From DASSUW01 sp036257565 (GTDB taxonomy: Bacteria; Actinomycetota; Thermoleophilia; Solirubrobacterales; Solirubrobacteraceae), in assembly GCA_036257565.1 (NCBI GenBank), contig DATAFH010000096.1, forward strand, positions 1-39,438: a DNA stretch of 39,438 bases. The letters run 5' to 3'. Every line of letters starts with the position of its first letter. The first letter of the stretch is position 1. The notes below the pieces were generated by a model. The model had not been told where the DNA came from. It searched no databases and saw only the letters and a program-made list of their open reading frames with translations. Shown here in pieces: positions 15,358-22,267 of the stretch. Both the position numbers and the translations under genes were made by a program.

Positions 15358-16598
15358 AGCGACCGTCCTCCGAGCGCCTCGGCGACGCGCACGCCGCTGG
15401 CGACGCCGTCCTCGTGGAACCCCCAACCCCAGTACGCCCCGCAGAAGTGCGTGCGGCGATGGCCGCCGATCTCCGCGTACCGGCGCTGAGCGGCCTGGCC
15501 GGCGGAGGTGTACACCGGGTGGGCATACGGGATCGTCGCGATCACCGCGTCGGGGTCGATCGCCTCGGTCCGGTTCAGCGTCAGGCAGAACTCGCGGTCG
15601 GCGGTCAGCGACTGCAGGCGGTTCATGTGGTAGGTGACCGTCGCCTTCCCGGCGGGCCGGTCGGTGAGGTGGTAGTTCCAGCTCGCCCATGCGCGCCGGC
15701 GCCGGGGGAGCAGCCCGCGGTCCGTGTGCAGCACAGCCTCGTTGGGCTGGTACGCGAACGCTCCGAGGATCTCGCGCTCGCGGTCGGTGGGGTCGGCGAG
15801 CATCGCCAGTGCCTGATCGGCGTGCGCGCCGATGATCACGTGGTCGAAGCGTTCCGGCTCGCCGCCGCGCAGCGTGATCGTCACGCCGTCGTCGCCGCGC
15901 GCGATCGCCTGCACGGGCGTTTCGAGCCGCAGGCGTTGGCGCCACGGAGCGACCAGGGCCTCGACGTAGCGGCGCGAGCCGCCGGCGATCGTGCGCCACC
16001 TTGGGCGGTCGCGCAGGCCGAGCATCCCGTGGTTGTCGAAGAAGGCGGCGAGGAAGCGCGCCGGGAACGTCGCCATCTGCGCCGGGTCGGCAGACCACAC
16101 GGCGGCGGCCTGGGGCACGATCAGCCGGTCGACGAAGGCACGCGAGAACCGCTGCTGGGCGAGCCACTCGGCCAGGGAGGGATCCTCGTCGCCGTGGAGC
16201 AGCCGGCGGGCCTGGCGCTGGAACCGGACGACGTCGCGCACCATGGCACCGAACCACGGGGTCACGACGTGCCGGCGGTTCGCGAACAGCCCGTTCACGG
16301 ATGCGCTGCTGTACTCGAAGTCGCCGTGCTCGTCGGCGACCGAGAAGCTCATGGTCGACGGCTGCCAGGCCACGCCGAGCGCGCCGAGCAGGCGCTCGAA
16401 GCGCGGGTAGTTGCGGTCGTTGAACACGATGAACCCGGTGTCGACGTCGTAGGCCGCGTGATCGGTCTCGACGCGCATCGTGTTCGTGTGCCCGCCGGCG
16501 TAGTCGTTCCGCTCGAACACCCAGACATCGTGCTCGGGGCGCAGCAGGTGGGCCGCGACGAGGCCCGAGACCCCGGCGCCGACGACGGCGAGTTTCAT
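15354..16598 (-). CDS. FAD-dependent oxidoreductase, COG2907 amine-oxidase-like
   Basis: A 414-residue flavoprotein with the Rossmann dinucleotide motif VVGAGVSGLVAAHLL at residues 5-19, the family strand DTGFIVFNDRNYPRF, and the hallmark C-terminus HFCGAYWGWGFHEDGVASG. COG2907 members act on membrane acyl chains or isoprenoids together with DUF1365 and CFA-type methyltransferases. In proteobacteria related clusters are linked to singlet-oxygen (sigma-E/ChrR) responses and furan fatty acids; whether that holds here is inference. The ATG at 16598 gives the exact family N-terminus. It is first in a five-gene minus-strand operon, with a decayed SDR gene just upstream. Confidence 0.88.
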   Translation of the reverse strand: MKLAVVGAGVSGLVAAHLLRPEHDVWVFERNDYAGGHTNTMRVETDHAAYDVDTGFIVFNDRNYPRFERLLGALGVAWQPSTMSFSVADEHGDFEYSSASVNGLFANRRHVVTPWFGAMVRDVVRFQRQARRLLHGDEDPSLAEWLAQQRFSRAFVDRLIVPQAAAVWSADPAQMATFPARFLAAFFDNHGMLGLRDRPRWRTIAGGSRRYVEALVAPWRQRLRLETPVQAIARGDDGVTITLRGGEPERFDHVIIGAHADQALAMLADPTDREREILGAFAYQPNEAVLHTDRGLLPRRRRAWASWNYHLTDRPAGKATVTYHMNRLQSLTADREFCLTLNRTEAIDPDAVIATIPYAHPVYTSAGQAAQRRYAEIGGHRRTHFCGAYWGWGFHEDGVASGVRVAEALGGRSL

Positions 16599-16633
16599 GG
16601 TCGGCCAGTCGCGGTCATGGTCGCCGTTTCCTA

Positions 16634-16648
16634 CGCCGCTGCGCGGCG
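16634..16648. terminator. Short perfect GC hairpin
   Basis: CGCCGC-TGC-GCGGCG forms a 6-bp stem with a 3-base loop between the SDR remnant and the flavoprotein gene. There is no T-run, so termination is uncertain. Confidence 0.25.
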
Positions 16649-16662
16649 CGCGGATCACCGCC

Positions 16663-17260
16663 CTACGCGTCGCCCACCCGGTTGAACGCGCGCTCCGAGA
16701 GCTTGTCGAGCACGAACGGCGGCAGGTGGCTCGCGAGCTTCCCGAGCGCCGCCTTGCCGCGGGGGTCGAGGATCTCGTCGTCGGCCTCGATCGCCCGACG
16801 ATCTTCTCCGCCCACTGCTCGGGCGTGTGGTCGTCCCAGCTCTGCGCGCGGGCGTAGCTGGCGTCGAGATCGTCCTTGGCGGTGTCGAGCATGTCGGTGT
16901 CGATGCCGCCGGTCACGACGTGCAGCGTGCTGAGCGGCGTGTCCGTGAGCTCCAGCCGAAGGCACTCGGTGAACCCGGCGACGCCCGCCTTGGCCGCGGA
17001 GTAGGTGCTGATGCCGGGAACGTGGAGGTACGCCACCACGCTCGAGTTGTTGACGGTCTTGCCCTGCCGGCGCGCGAGGAGAGGCTCATGCGCACGGGCT
17101 TGATCTCCGTGGCGCCCTGTGAGGCGATCGGCGTGTAGCGGTCGAGCCCCCGCACGACGGCCAACAGCCGGCCGAGCCGCTGCGCCAACCGCTTCGCGAT
17201 TTCGAGCCCGATCCCCGGGTTGGCGCCGGTGACCAGGCATGTGGCTCCTGCGAGTTCCAT
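16663..17260 (-). pseudogene. Decayed short-chain dehydrogenase (SDR)
   Basis: Three frames are needed to follow one SDR. It begins at 17260 with MELAGATCLVTGANPGIGLE (NAD(P)-binding loop), runs to VRMSLSSR, then jumps to another frame with GKTVNNSSVVAYL...STYSAAKAGVAGFTECL (the catalytic YxxxK), and near 16800 moves to a third frame giving ILDPRGKAALGKLA...ERAFNRVGDA and a stop at 16663. About 80-100 residues between the cofactor loop and the catalytic region are missing. The junction reads CTCTCCTCGCGC, a plausible microhomology between the lost ends. The gene cannot make an active enzyme. Confidence 0.75.
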
Positions 17261-17308
17261 GGTTCTCGGCGTTCCGCGCCGGCCCCGGCGGGAAACACAG
17301 CGTGGCGT

Positions 17309-17354
17309 TCACCCGTTACGGGTGACGACGGCTCACCCCCGCGGCGAGCAGCAT
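17309..17354 (+). promoter_or_regulatory. Palindromic operator-promoter module, site 6 (class A)
   Basis: TCACCCGTTACGGGTGA (17309-17325) is a perfect 8-1-8 palindrome. TCACCC (17333-17338) follows after 7 bp and CAGCAT (17349-17354) is at the -10 position. That hexamer includes the ATG at 17353, so transcription should begin near 17361-17362, where an in-frame GTG could serve as a leaderless start for the PH-domain gene. Confidence 0.75.
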
Positions 17355-17832
17355 GCGAAACGTGGATCTCCATCCCGGCGAGCAGGTCGTGTTCGAGGGC
17401 CACCCGTCCTGGCGGGCCCTGCTCGCGTTCTACCTCGGCGGCGTGGCCGGGGCGGTGGCCGTCGCCGTCGTCGTCGCCCTGCTGACCGACGTCTTCATCG
17501 CGATCCTCGTCGGCGCCGCCCTCGTGGCGCTCGTGCTCGCCTTCGGCCTCTTCAAGCGCACGGCCACGACGTACCTCGTCAGCACGCAGCGGCTCTACAT
17601 CCGCCGCGGGCTGCTCTCCAAGCGCGTGCAGCAGACCCGCATCGACAGGGTGCAGAACGTCAACACCGAGCAGTCGGTGCGTGAGCGCCTGCTGCGGGTG
17701 GGCACGGTCGACTTCGACACGGCCGGGACCGACGACAGCGAGTTCCGCTTCGTCGGGATCGCGCACCCCGCCAGCGTGGTCGATGCCGTCGACCGCGCGC
17801 AGCGCGAGGCGGCAGCGGCGGCGCGCGGGTGA
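17353..17832 (+). CDS. PH-domain (YdbS/YdbT-like) membrane protein
   Basis: A protein of up to 159 residues: a short N-terminus with LHPGEQVVFEGHPSW, two transmembrane helices (about residues 24-46 and 48-68), then a bacterial PH_2 domain (TTYLVSTQRLYIRRGLLSKRVQQTRIDRVQNVNTEQSVRERLLRVGTVDFDTAG). Such proteins are membrane-anchored scaffolds of unknown detailed role. The ATG at 17353 is the conventional start, but it lies inside the predicted -10 hexamer; the in-frame GTG at 17362 is 8 bp beyond the hexamer and gives VDLHPGEQVVFEG, which fits the family equally well. The stop overlaps the start of the HerA-like ATPase, so the two are coupled. Confidence 0.85.
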   Translation: MRNVDLHPGEQVVFEGHPSWRALLAFYLGGVAGAVAVAVVVALLTDVFIAILVGAALVALVLAFGLFKRTATTYLVSTQRLYIRRGLLSKRVQQTRIDRVQNVNTEQSVRERLLRVGTVDFDTAGTDDSEFRFVGIAHPASVVDAVDRAQREAAAAARG

Positions 17833-19298
17833 TGCGGACGTCGGTGCGCGAGCGGCTGGAGACGTTCCGGACCGACCGCCGGGAGCTCGAGAGCGCGATC
17901 CTGGCGCTCGCCACCTCGCTCGACGGCCGCCAGTTCTCGTTCCAGGCGCCGCTCCCCGGCCTCGAGCTGCAGGTCGGCGGCTACGTGGTGCTCGAGGCCG
18001 ACGGCGAGACGTGGCTGGGGCAGACGCTCGAGCTCGGGCTCGGGCGCGTCGAGGTCGCCGGCGGCGACGGGTCCATGGTGGCGATCCGGCACGCCCGGGG
18101 CGAGGGCGCGATCCTCGACGGCCCGGACCATCCGTTCCACGACGCGCTCGTGCGCCCGGCGACCGCGGACGAGGTGCGCGATTGGGCTTTGCGCATCGCG
18201 CCCCGCCGCGCCCGCCTGCGCATCGGCTCGCTGACGCTTGCTCCGGGCGTCGAGCACGAGCTCGACGCGGGCGGGTTCGACCGCCACTCGTTCCTCTGCG
18301 GCCAGTCGGGCTCGGGCAAGACCTACTCGCTCGGGGTGATCCTCGAGCGGCTGCTGATGGACACCCAGCTGCGGCTGGTGATCCTCGACCCGAACTCCGA
18401 CTTCGTGCGGCTGGGGAACGTGCGCGAGGGCGCCGACGCCGGCGATGCTTCGCGCTACGCGCGCGTGGCGGGCGGGGTCGAGGTGCACTCCGCGAACGGC
18501 GCGGCGGGGCACCGCCTGCGCCTCGCCCTGCGCGACCTGCAGCCGGCGGAGCAGGCCGCTCTCCTCCGACTCGACCCGATCGCCGACCGCGAGGAGTACG
18601 CCGAGCTCGTCGGCCTGCTCGAGGAGGAGGGCATGCCGTCGCTCGATTCCATGTTGGGCGCGGAGCGTGAGGGGGTGCGACGGCTGGGGCTGCGGGTGAG
18701 GAACCTCGGTGCGTACGAGTGGGGGATCTGGTCGCGTGGCGAGCCCGGGTCGCTGCTCGACGCGCTCGAGGAGGACGGGCCGCGTTGCCTCGTGGTCGAC
18801 CTCGGCTCGCTGCCGACCCGGGAGGAGCAGGCGCTCGCCTCCGCCGCCGTGCTCGGGCGACTGTGGAGCCGGCGCACCCGGCGCGCGCCGATGCTGATCG
18901 TCATCGACGAGGCCCACAACGTGTGCCCCGGCGACCCGCAGGACCCGCTGACCGCGCTCCCGACCGACACCGTCGTGCGGATCGCGGCCGAGGGCCGGAA
19001 GTTCGGCCTCTATCTCCTCGTGTCCACGCAGCGCCCGCAGAAGGTGCACGAGAACGTGATCTCGCAGGCCGACAACCTCGTCCTCATGCGGCTGAACTCG
19101 TCGGCCGACGCCGCGTTCGCGCAGGGCGTCTTCTCGTTCGTGCCCCCGGCGCTCGTCGGCCGCTCGGCCACCTTCCGGCTCGGCGAGGCGGTCGTCGCCG
19201 GCAAGTTCTCATCGCACCCGGCGCTGCTCCGGTTCGGGGCGCGCGTCGCCGAGGAGGGCGGCGCCGACGTCCCGGCGACGTGGGCCGAGACGACCTGA
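17832..19298 (+). CDS. HerA-like ATP-binding protein (DUF87)
   Basis: A 488-residue P-loop ATPase of the HerA/FtsK superfamily. The N-terminal 145 residues form a small beta-rich domain (FQAPLPGLELQVGGYVVLE) like the HAS-barrel of HerA proteins. Walker A is GQSGSGKT at about 157-164, the DPNSDF strand follows, Walker B is LIVIDEAHN near 355, and the sensor/arginine-finger region STQRPQKVHENVISQADN is intact. HerA proteins form hexamers that translocate DNA, usually with the nuclease NurA; no nuclease is present here. The ATG at 17832 overlaps the PH-gene stop by one base (TGATG); a GTG at 17829 is also possible. Pairing with a PH-domain membrane protein suggests a membrane-linked role. Confidence 0.82.
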   Translation: MRTSVRERLETFRTDRRELESAILALATSLDGRQFSFQAPLPGLELQVGGYVVLEADGETWLGQTLELGLGRVEVAGGDGSMVAIRHARGEGAILDGPDHPFHDALVRPATADEVRDWALRIAPRRARLRIGSLTLAPGVEHELDAGGFDRHSFLCGQSGSGKTYSLGVILERLLMDTQLRLVILDPNSDFVRLGNVREGADAGDASRYARVAGGVEVHSANGAAGHRLRLALRDLQPAEQAALLRLDPIADREEYAELVGLLEEEGMPSLDSMLGAEREGVRRLGLRVRNLGAYEWGIWSRGEPGSLLDALEEDGPRCLVVDLGSLPTREEQALASAAVLGRLWSRRTRRAPMLIVIDEAHNVCPGDPQDPLTALPTDTVVRIAAEGRKFGLYLLVSTQRPQKVHENVISQADNLVLMRLNSSADAAFAQGVFSFVPPALVGRSATFRLGEAVVAGKFSSHPALLRFGARVAEEGGADVPATWAETT

Positions 19299-19489
19299 TC
19301 GCGGCTCTCGGCGGGGTTCGGCCAGCGGGGGCCGGGATGACAGAGGACATGCGCACCCCCGTCGAGCCGATCATCGGGAATGACGGCGCCGCGCACAACG
19401 AAACGCAGTAGCCACAGCGACCAGGCGACGACGCTGGGTAGGGCGCGTCGCTGGCCGTGCGGGGGTGATGGGGGCTTTCGTGTACCTCA

Positions 19490-19525
19490 GTTGACGTTCG
19501 CCGACGCCACCGTTGACGTTCGCCG
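19490..19525 (+). repeat. Direct repeat pair, 22-bp period
   Basis: GTTGACGTTCGCCG occurs at 19490-19503 and again at 19512-19525, one copy per two helical turns. It lies 58 bp upstream of the ABC-ATPase stub. Each copy contains TTGACG, which resembles a -35, so the pair may be an activator site or a duplicated promoter element that outlived its gene. Confidence 0.55.
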
Positions 19526-19582
19526 CCGCCTCATCGCCGCAACTCTTAGCTCGCCGCAGCATGCCCGCGCCAGCCTTTGCTC

Positions 19583-19684
19583 ATGCAGGCAAATCACACC
19601 GGGGGAATCGAGCTCAGCGACCTCGCGAAGTCGTTTCGGACTCCCGGCCAGGTCGTGCACGCCGTGCGCGGGATCGACGTGTAG
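19583..19684 (+). pseudogene. N-terminal stub of an ABC transporter ATPase
   Basis: An ATG opens 33 codons giving IELSDLAKSFRTPGQVV followed by HAVRGIDV and a stop. This is the standard first strand region of ABC-type ATPases, before Walker A. Walker A and everything after it are missing: the DNA passes straight into the end of the convergent Crp-type gene. I infer a 3' deletion that removed nearly the whole transporter operon and left its start and upstream repeats. Confidence 0.6.
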
Positions 19685-19713
19685 CGGTCGGAGGTGGCCG
19701 CGCGCGTCCTCCA

Positions 19714-20526
19714 TCAACGGCTAGCAACCGCTCCATGCACGGAAGCGCGACCGACCATGAGCTTGAGCCGGGGCTCGACGCGGTGGTGCGACGCTCCGGT
19801 CGCCAGCTCGACCGGCTCGCCGCGCAGGAGCCACGTGCTGTCGTGGCGCCGCACGAGCTCCCCGCTGCGTGCGAGCGACCCGAGCGCGGAGGAGACGGTC
19901 GGCCGGCGCGCACCGACCAGCTGGCCCAGCAGGCGGTGCGAGAGCCGCAAGGGAAGATGGACGCCGTCGGGCGTGATCCGTCCCCAGCGCTCGGCCAGGT
20001 GCCAGCAGTACGCGAGCAGCCGCCGGTCGACGCGGGTCAGCTGCGAGATCGCCTGCGTCGTCGCCAGCCGCGAGATCCGCTCGCCGCAGCGGTCGATGAG
20101 CGCGAGGTAGAGCTCCGGGAAGTGGCAGAGCTCGAGGGCGATGCGCCGGTCGAGCAGGGCGATCGCGGCATCCGACAGGACGCTCCAGCGGGCCTCGACC
20201 CGCAGCAACTCGGCCGGATGCTCCGCGGCCAGAGGCCGGATCACGTCGCCTGGCCCGAGCAGCTCGGTGCTCACCGTGTCGCCGAGCACGAGCTCCCGTG
20301 CAAGGACGCCGTCGACGACCAGGAGCCCGACGTGGCCCGAGGACGCGGACTGCAGGCGGGCGAGCGCGTCGGCGGTCGGCGCAAGCTGGTACACGGTGAC
20401 GAGCAGGCGCGACGCCGCGGCCCGACGATCGGCAGACAGCTGCGCACCAAGATCGTGGTCGAGCTCGAGCAGTCGCTCCACGCGCGAGCCGTTCAGGTGA
20501 GGTCGCTGCGCTTCAAGTGCTGACAA
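19714..20526 (-). CDS. Crp/Fnr-family transcriptional regulator
   Basis: A 270-residue Crp/Fnr-type protein. The N-terminal cyclic-nucleotide-like beta-roll is recognisable around residues 40-140 (VYQLAPTADALA, LLVVDGVLARELVLG, ELLGPGDVIRP) but lacks the canonical cAMP-binding RxS motif, so its ligand is unknown. No cysteine cluster for an Fe-S centre is present. The C-terminal winged helix (about 180-248) reads LTRVDRRLLAYCWHLAERWG, LSHRLLGQLVGARRPTVSSALGSLARSGELV. The start is a TTG at 20526 with AGGAG six bases before it. It is divergent from the DUF2294 gene across a 167-bp gap that contains a GGCCGA palindrome. Confidence 0.85.
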   Translation of the reverse strand: MSALEAQRPHLNGSRVERLLELDHDLGAQLSADRRAAASRLLVTVYQLAPTADALARLQSASSGHVGLLVVDGVLARELVLGDTVSTELLGPGDVIRPLAAEHPAELLRVEARWSVLSDAAIALLDRRIALELCHFPELYLALIDRCGERISRLATTQAISQLTRVDRRLLAYCWHLAERWGRITPDGVHLPLRLSHRLLGQLVGARRPTVSSALGSLARSGELVRRHDSTWLLRGEPVELATGASHHRVEPRLKLMVGRASVHGAVASR

Positions 20527-20650
20527 GGGCGGCTCCTAGGACGGTGTGGGATGTCGATAGGCGACCGGCATCCGCACCACAATGGCCCGGGGACCTCTCG
20601 CCCGCCAGATCTCCGTCCCGAGCGCCCGCGACCGCAGACCTCGAGCTCCT

Positions 20651-20669
20651 GGCCGAAACGCTGTCGGCC
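20651..20669. promoter_or_regulatory. Inverted repeat in the Crp-DUF2294 divergent gap
   Basis: GGCCGA-N7-TCGGCC is a perfect inverted repeat of 6-bp arms, 24 bp before the DUF2294 start. It differs from the window-wide TCACCC motif. It may be an operator for the divergent Crp-type regulator, but a single copy gives little support. Confidence 0.35.
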
Positions 20670-20693
20670 GGCAGAGAAGGGTACAACGCATGA

Positions 20694-21119
20694 ATGAGGA
20701 GCGAACATCACAAGGACGAGAGCGCGGCGGAGGAGCTGGTCCGCGCCGGTGAGGGCCGACTGCCGCACGAGCCGGGAGGCTCCGTGCGCGCGGCCCTGGC
20801 GAACGCCCTCGTCGGCCTGATGAAGCAGTACTACGGCAAGGGCCCGACGGGCGCGAAGGCATGGATCCTCGACGACTACGTGGTCGTGGCCCTCGAGGAC
20901 GGATTGACTCGCAACGAGGAGACGCTGCTCGCTGATGGCAAGGAGGACGTGGTCCGCAGCTACCGCCTCGCGTTCCAGGAGACGGTACGGGACGAGACGA
21001 TGGGCGCCGTGGCCGAGCTCACAGGCCGCAGGGTCCTCACCTACCACAGCCAGATCCTCTTCCACCCAACGCGGGCATTTGAGATCTTCGTCCTCGAGCC
21101 GCGGCGATCACCGGCGTGA
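20694..21119 (+). CDS. DUF2294 domain protein
   Basis: A 141-residue soluble protein matching the DUF2294 family, recognised from VRAALANALVGLMKQYYGKGPTGAKAWIL, DDYVVVALEDGLTRNEETLL and SYRLAFQETVRDETMGAVAELTGRRV. Function is not established. GAAGG lies about 12 bp before the ATG. An out-of-frame ATG at 20690 overlaps the true start (ATGAATG). The last residues (EPRRSPA) end in a GTGA overlap with an SDR tail, and the deletion that truncated that SDR may have its junction at or just before the DUF2294 stop, so the natural C-terminus is slightly uncertain. Confidence 0.82.
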   Translation: MRSEHHKDESAAEELVRAGEGRLPHEPGGSVRAALANALVGLMKQYYGKGPTGAKAWILDDYVVVALEDGLTRNEETLLADGKEDVVRSYRLAFQETVRDETMGAVAELTGRRVLTYHSQILFHPTRAFEIFVLEPRRSPA

Positions 21120-21388
21120 CCGTGACGTCGCTCATGCCCGGCCCGACCGAAACCACGTTCGTCGAGCGCGCCGACATGGAGAACACGAGGGTCGGCTCGA
21201 GCGAGAAGGACGATCCCGCGGAGGTCGCCCGGGCGGGCTTCGAGGCGATGATGGCCGGCAAGGAGCGCGCGGTCGCCTCGTGGCTCTCGGCCCGGGTGCA
21301 GGCGCGAGCGAGCCGATTCGTGCCCGACAGCGCGAAGGCCGCGCGGCTCCGCGTGATGACCAGGCCCGGCTCGGGGAGCACCGATTGA
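21116..21388 (+). pseudogene. C-terminal tail of a short-chain dehydrogenase
   Basis: The 90 residues read TVTSLMPGPTETTFVERADM, then DDPAEVARAGFEAMMAGKERAVASWL. This is the end of SDR enzymes of the DUF2294-associated stress type, downstream of the catalytic YxxxK. The cofactor loop and active site are absent, so about 170 residues have been lost from the 5' end. The frame is still open and starts with a GTG overlapping the DUF2294 stop, so a small peptide could be made, but it would not be an oxidoreductase. Confidence 0.7.
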
Positions 21389-22267
21389 GGGCGTCCTGGT
21401 GGCAGCGCGGCGCGATCTATCAGGTCTATCCCCGCTCGTTCGCCGACGGCGACGGCGACGGGGTCGGCGACCTGCGCGGCCTGATCGAGCACCTCGACCA
21501 CATCGCCGCGCTCGGCATGCAGGCGGTGTGGCTGTCGCCGATCTTCCCGTCGCCGATGGCCGACTTCGGCTACGACGTCTCCGACTACTGCGACATCGAC
21601 CCGCTGTTCGGGACGCTCGCCGACCTCGACGAGCTGATCGAGCGCTGCCACGCGCGCGACGTGCGCGTGATCCTCGACTGGGTTCCGAATCACACCTCGG
21701 ACCGGCATCCGTGGTTCCAGGCGAGCCGCTCGAGCCGCGACGACCCCACGCGCGACTGGTACGTGTGGCGCGACGGCGCGCCTGATGGCGGCCCGCCCAA
21801 CGACTGGACGTCGCAGTTCGAGGCCGTCGGGCCGGCGTGGACGTTCCACGAGGCGACAGGTCAGTGGTACCTGCACTCGTTCATCTCCGAGCAGCCCGAC
21901 CTCAACTGGGACAACCCGGAGGTCGAGGACGCGATGCACGACGTGATCCGCTTCTGGCTCGACCGCGGCGTGGACGGGCTGCGACTCGACGCAATCCACA
22001 AGATCGCCAAGGACCCGCTCCTGCGTAGCCACGGCTCCGCGCCCCACCGCCACGACGAGGACTGGGAGACGATCCACCCGCGGCTACGCGGCATCCGGCG
22101 CACGCGAGCACGATGGTGAGCGCGTGCTGGCGGCGCTCAGCTTCGCCACCGAGCCCCGGCGCCTGGAGGGACCCCCGGCGGGCGCCGACCTGCTGCTCTC
22201 CACCGAGCCGGCGTTCGACGGCCACACGCTCGCCGCCGGACAGGGCGTCATCCTGCGCTGCCCGTGA
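21385..22267 (+). pseudogene. GH13 alpha-glucosidase / trehalose-synthase-like enzyme with internal deletion
   Basis: It starts with a TTG overlapping the SDR-tail stop (TTGA) and encodes a normal glycoside hydrolase family 13 N-terminus: WWQRGAIYQVYPRSFADGDGDG, GMQAVWLSPIFPSPMADFGYDV, DWVPNHTSDRHPWF and DGLRLDAIH with the catalytic aspartate. At about 22105, after RLRGIRR, the frame runs into a stop at 22117-22119. One frame over, the sequence resumes with the C-terminal beta-domain (GERVLAALSFATEP to AAGQGVILRCP) and a stop at 22265-22267. About 240 residues, including the acid/base glutamate region, are missing, so the enzyme is inactive. The last 20 bp overlap the convergent MBL-rhodanese gene. 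Confidence 0.8.

Larger units (their letters stand above)
19299..19713. other. Intergenic region with relics
   Basis: This 415-bp region holds no intact gene. It contains a 14-bp direct repeat at 19490-19525, an ABC-ATPase stub at 19583-19684 and a lone GGGTGA at 19463-19468 without a partner arm. The base composition is slightly less GC-rich than its neighbours. I read it as the promoter and beginning of a lost gene. Confidence 0.6.

Noticed and set aside
17827..17832. GGGTGA at the PH-HerA junction
   Set aside because: A single arm made by the overlapping stop and start codons; no partner arm or -10.
19463..19468. GGGTGA as part of a further palindrome
   Set aside because: No TCACCC arm lies 5 bp upstream of it and no gene follows at the usual distance.
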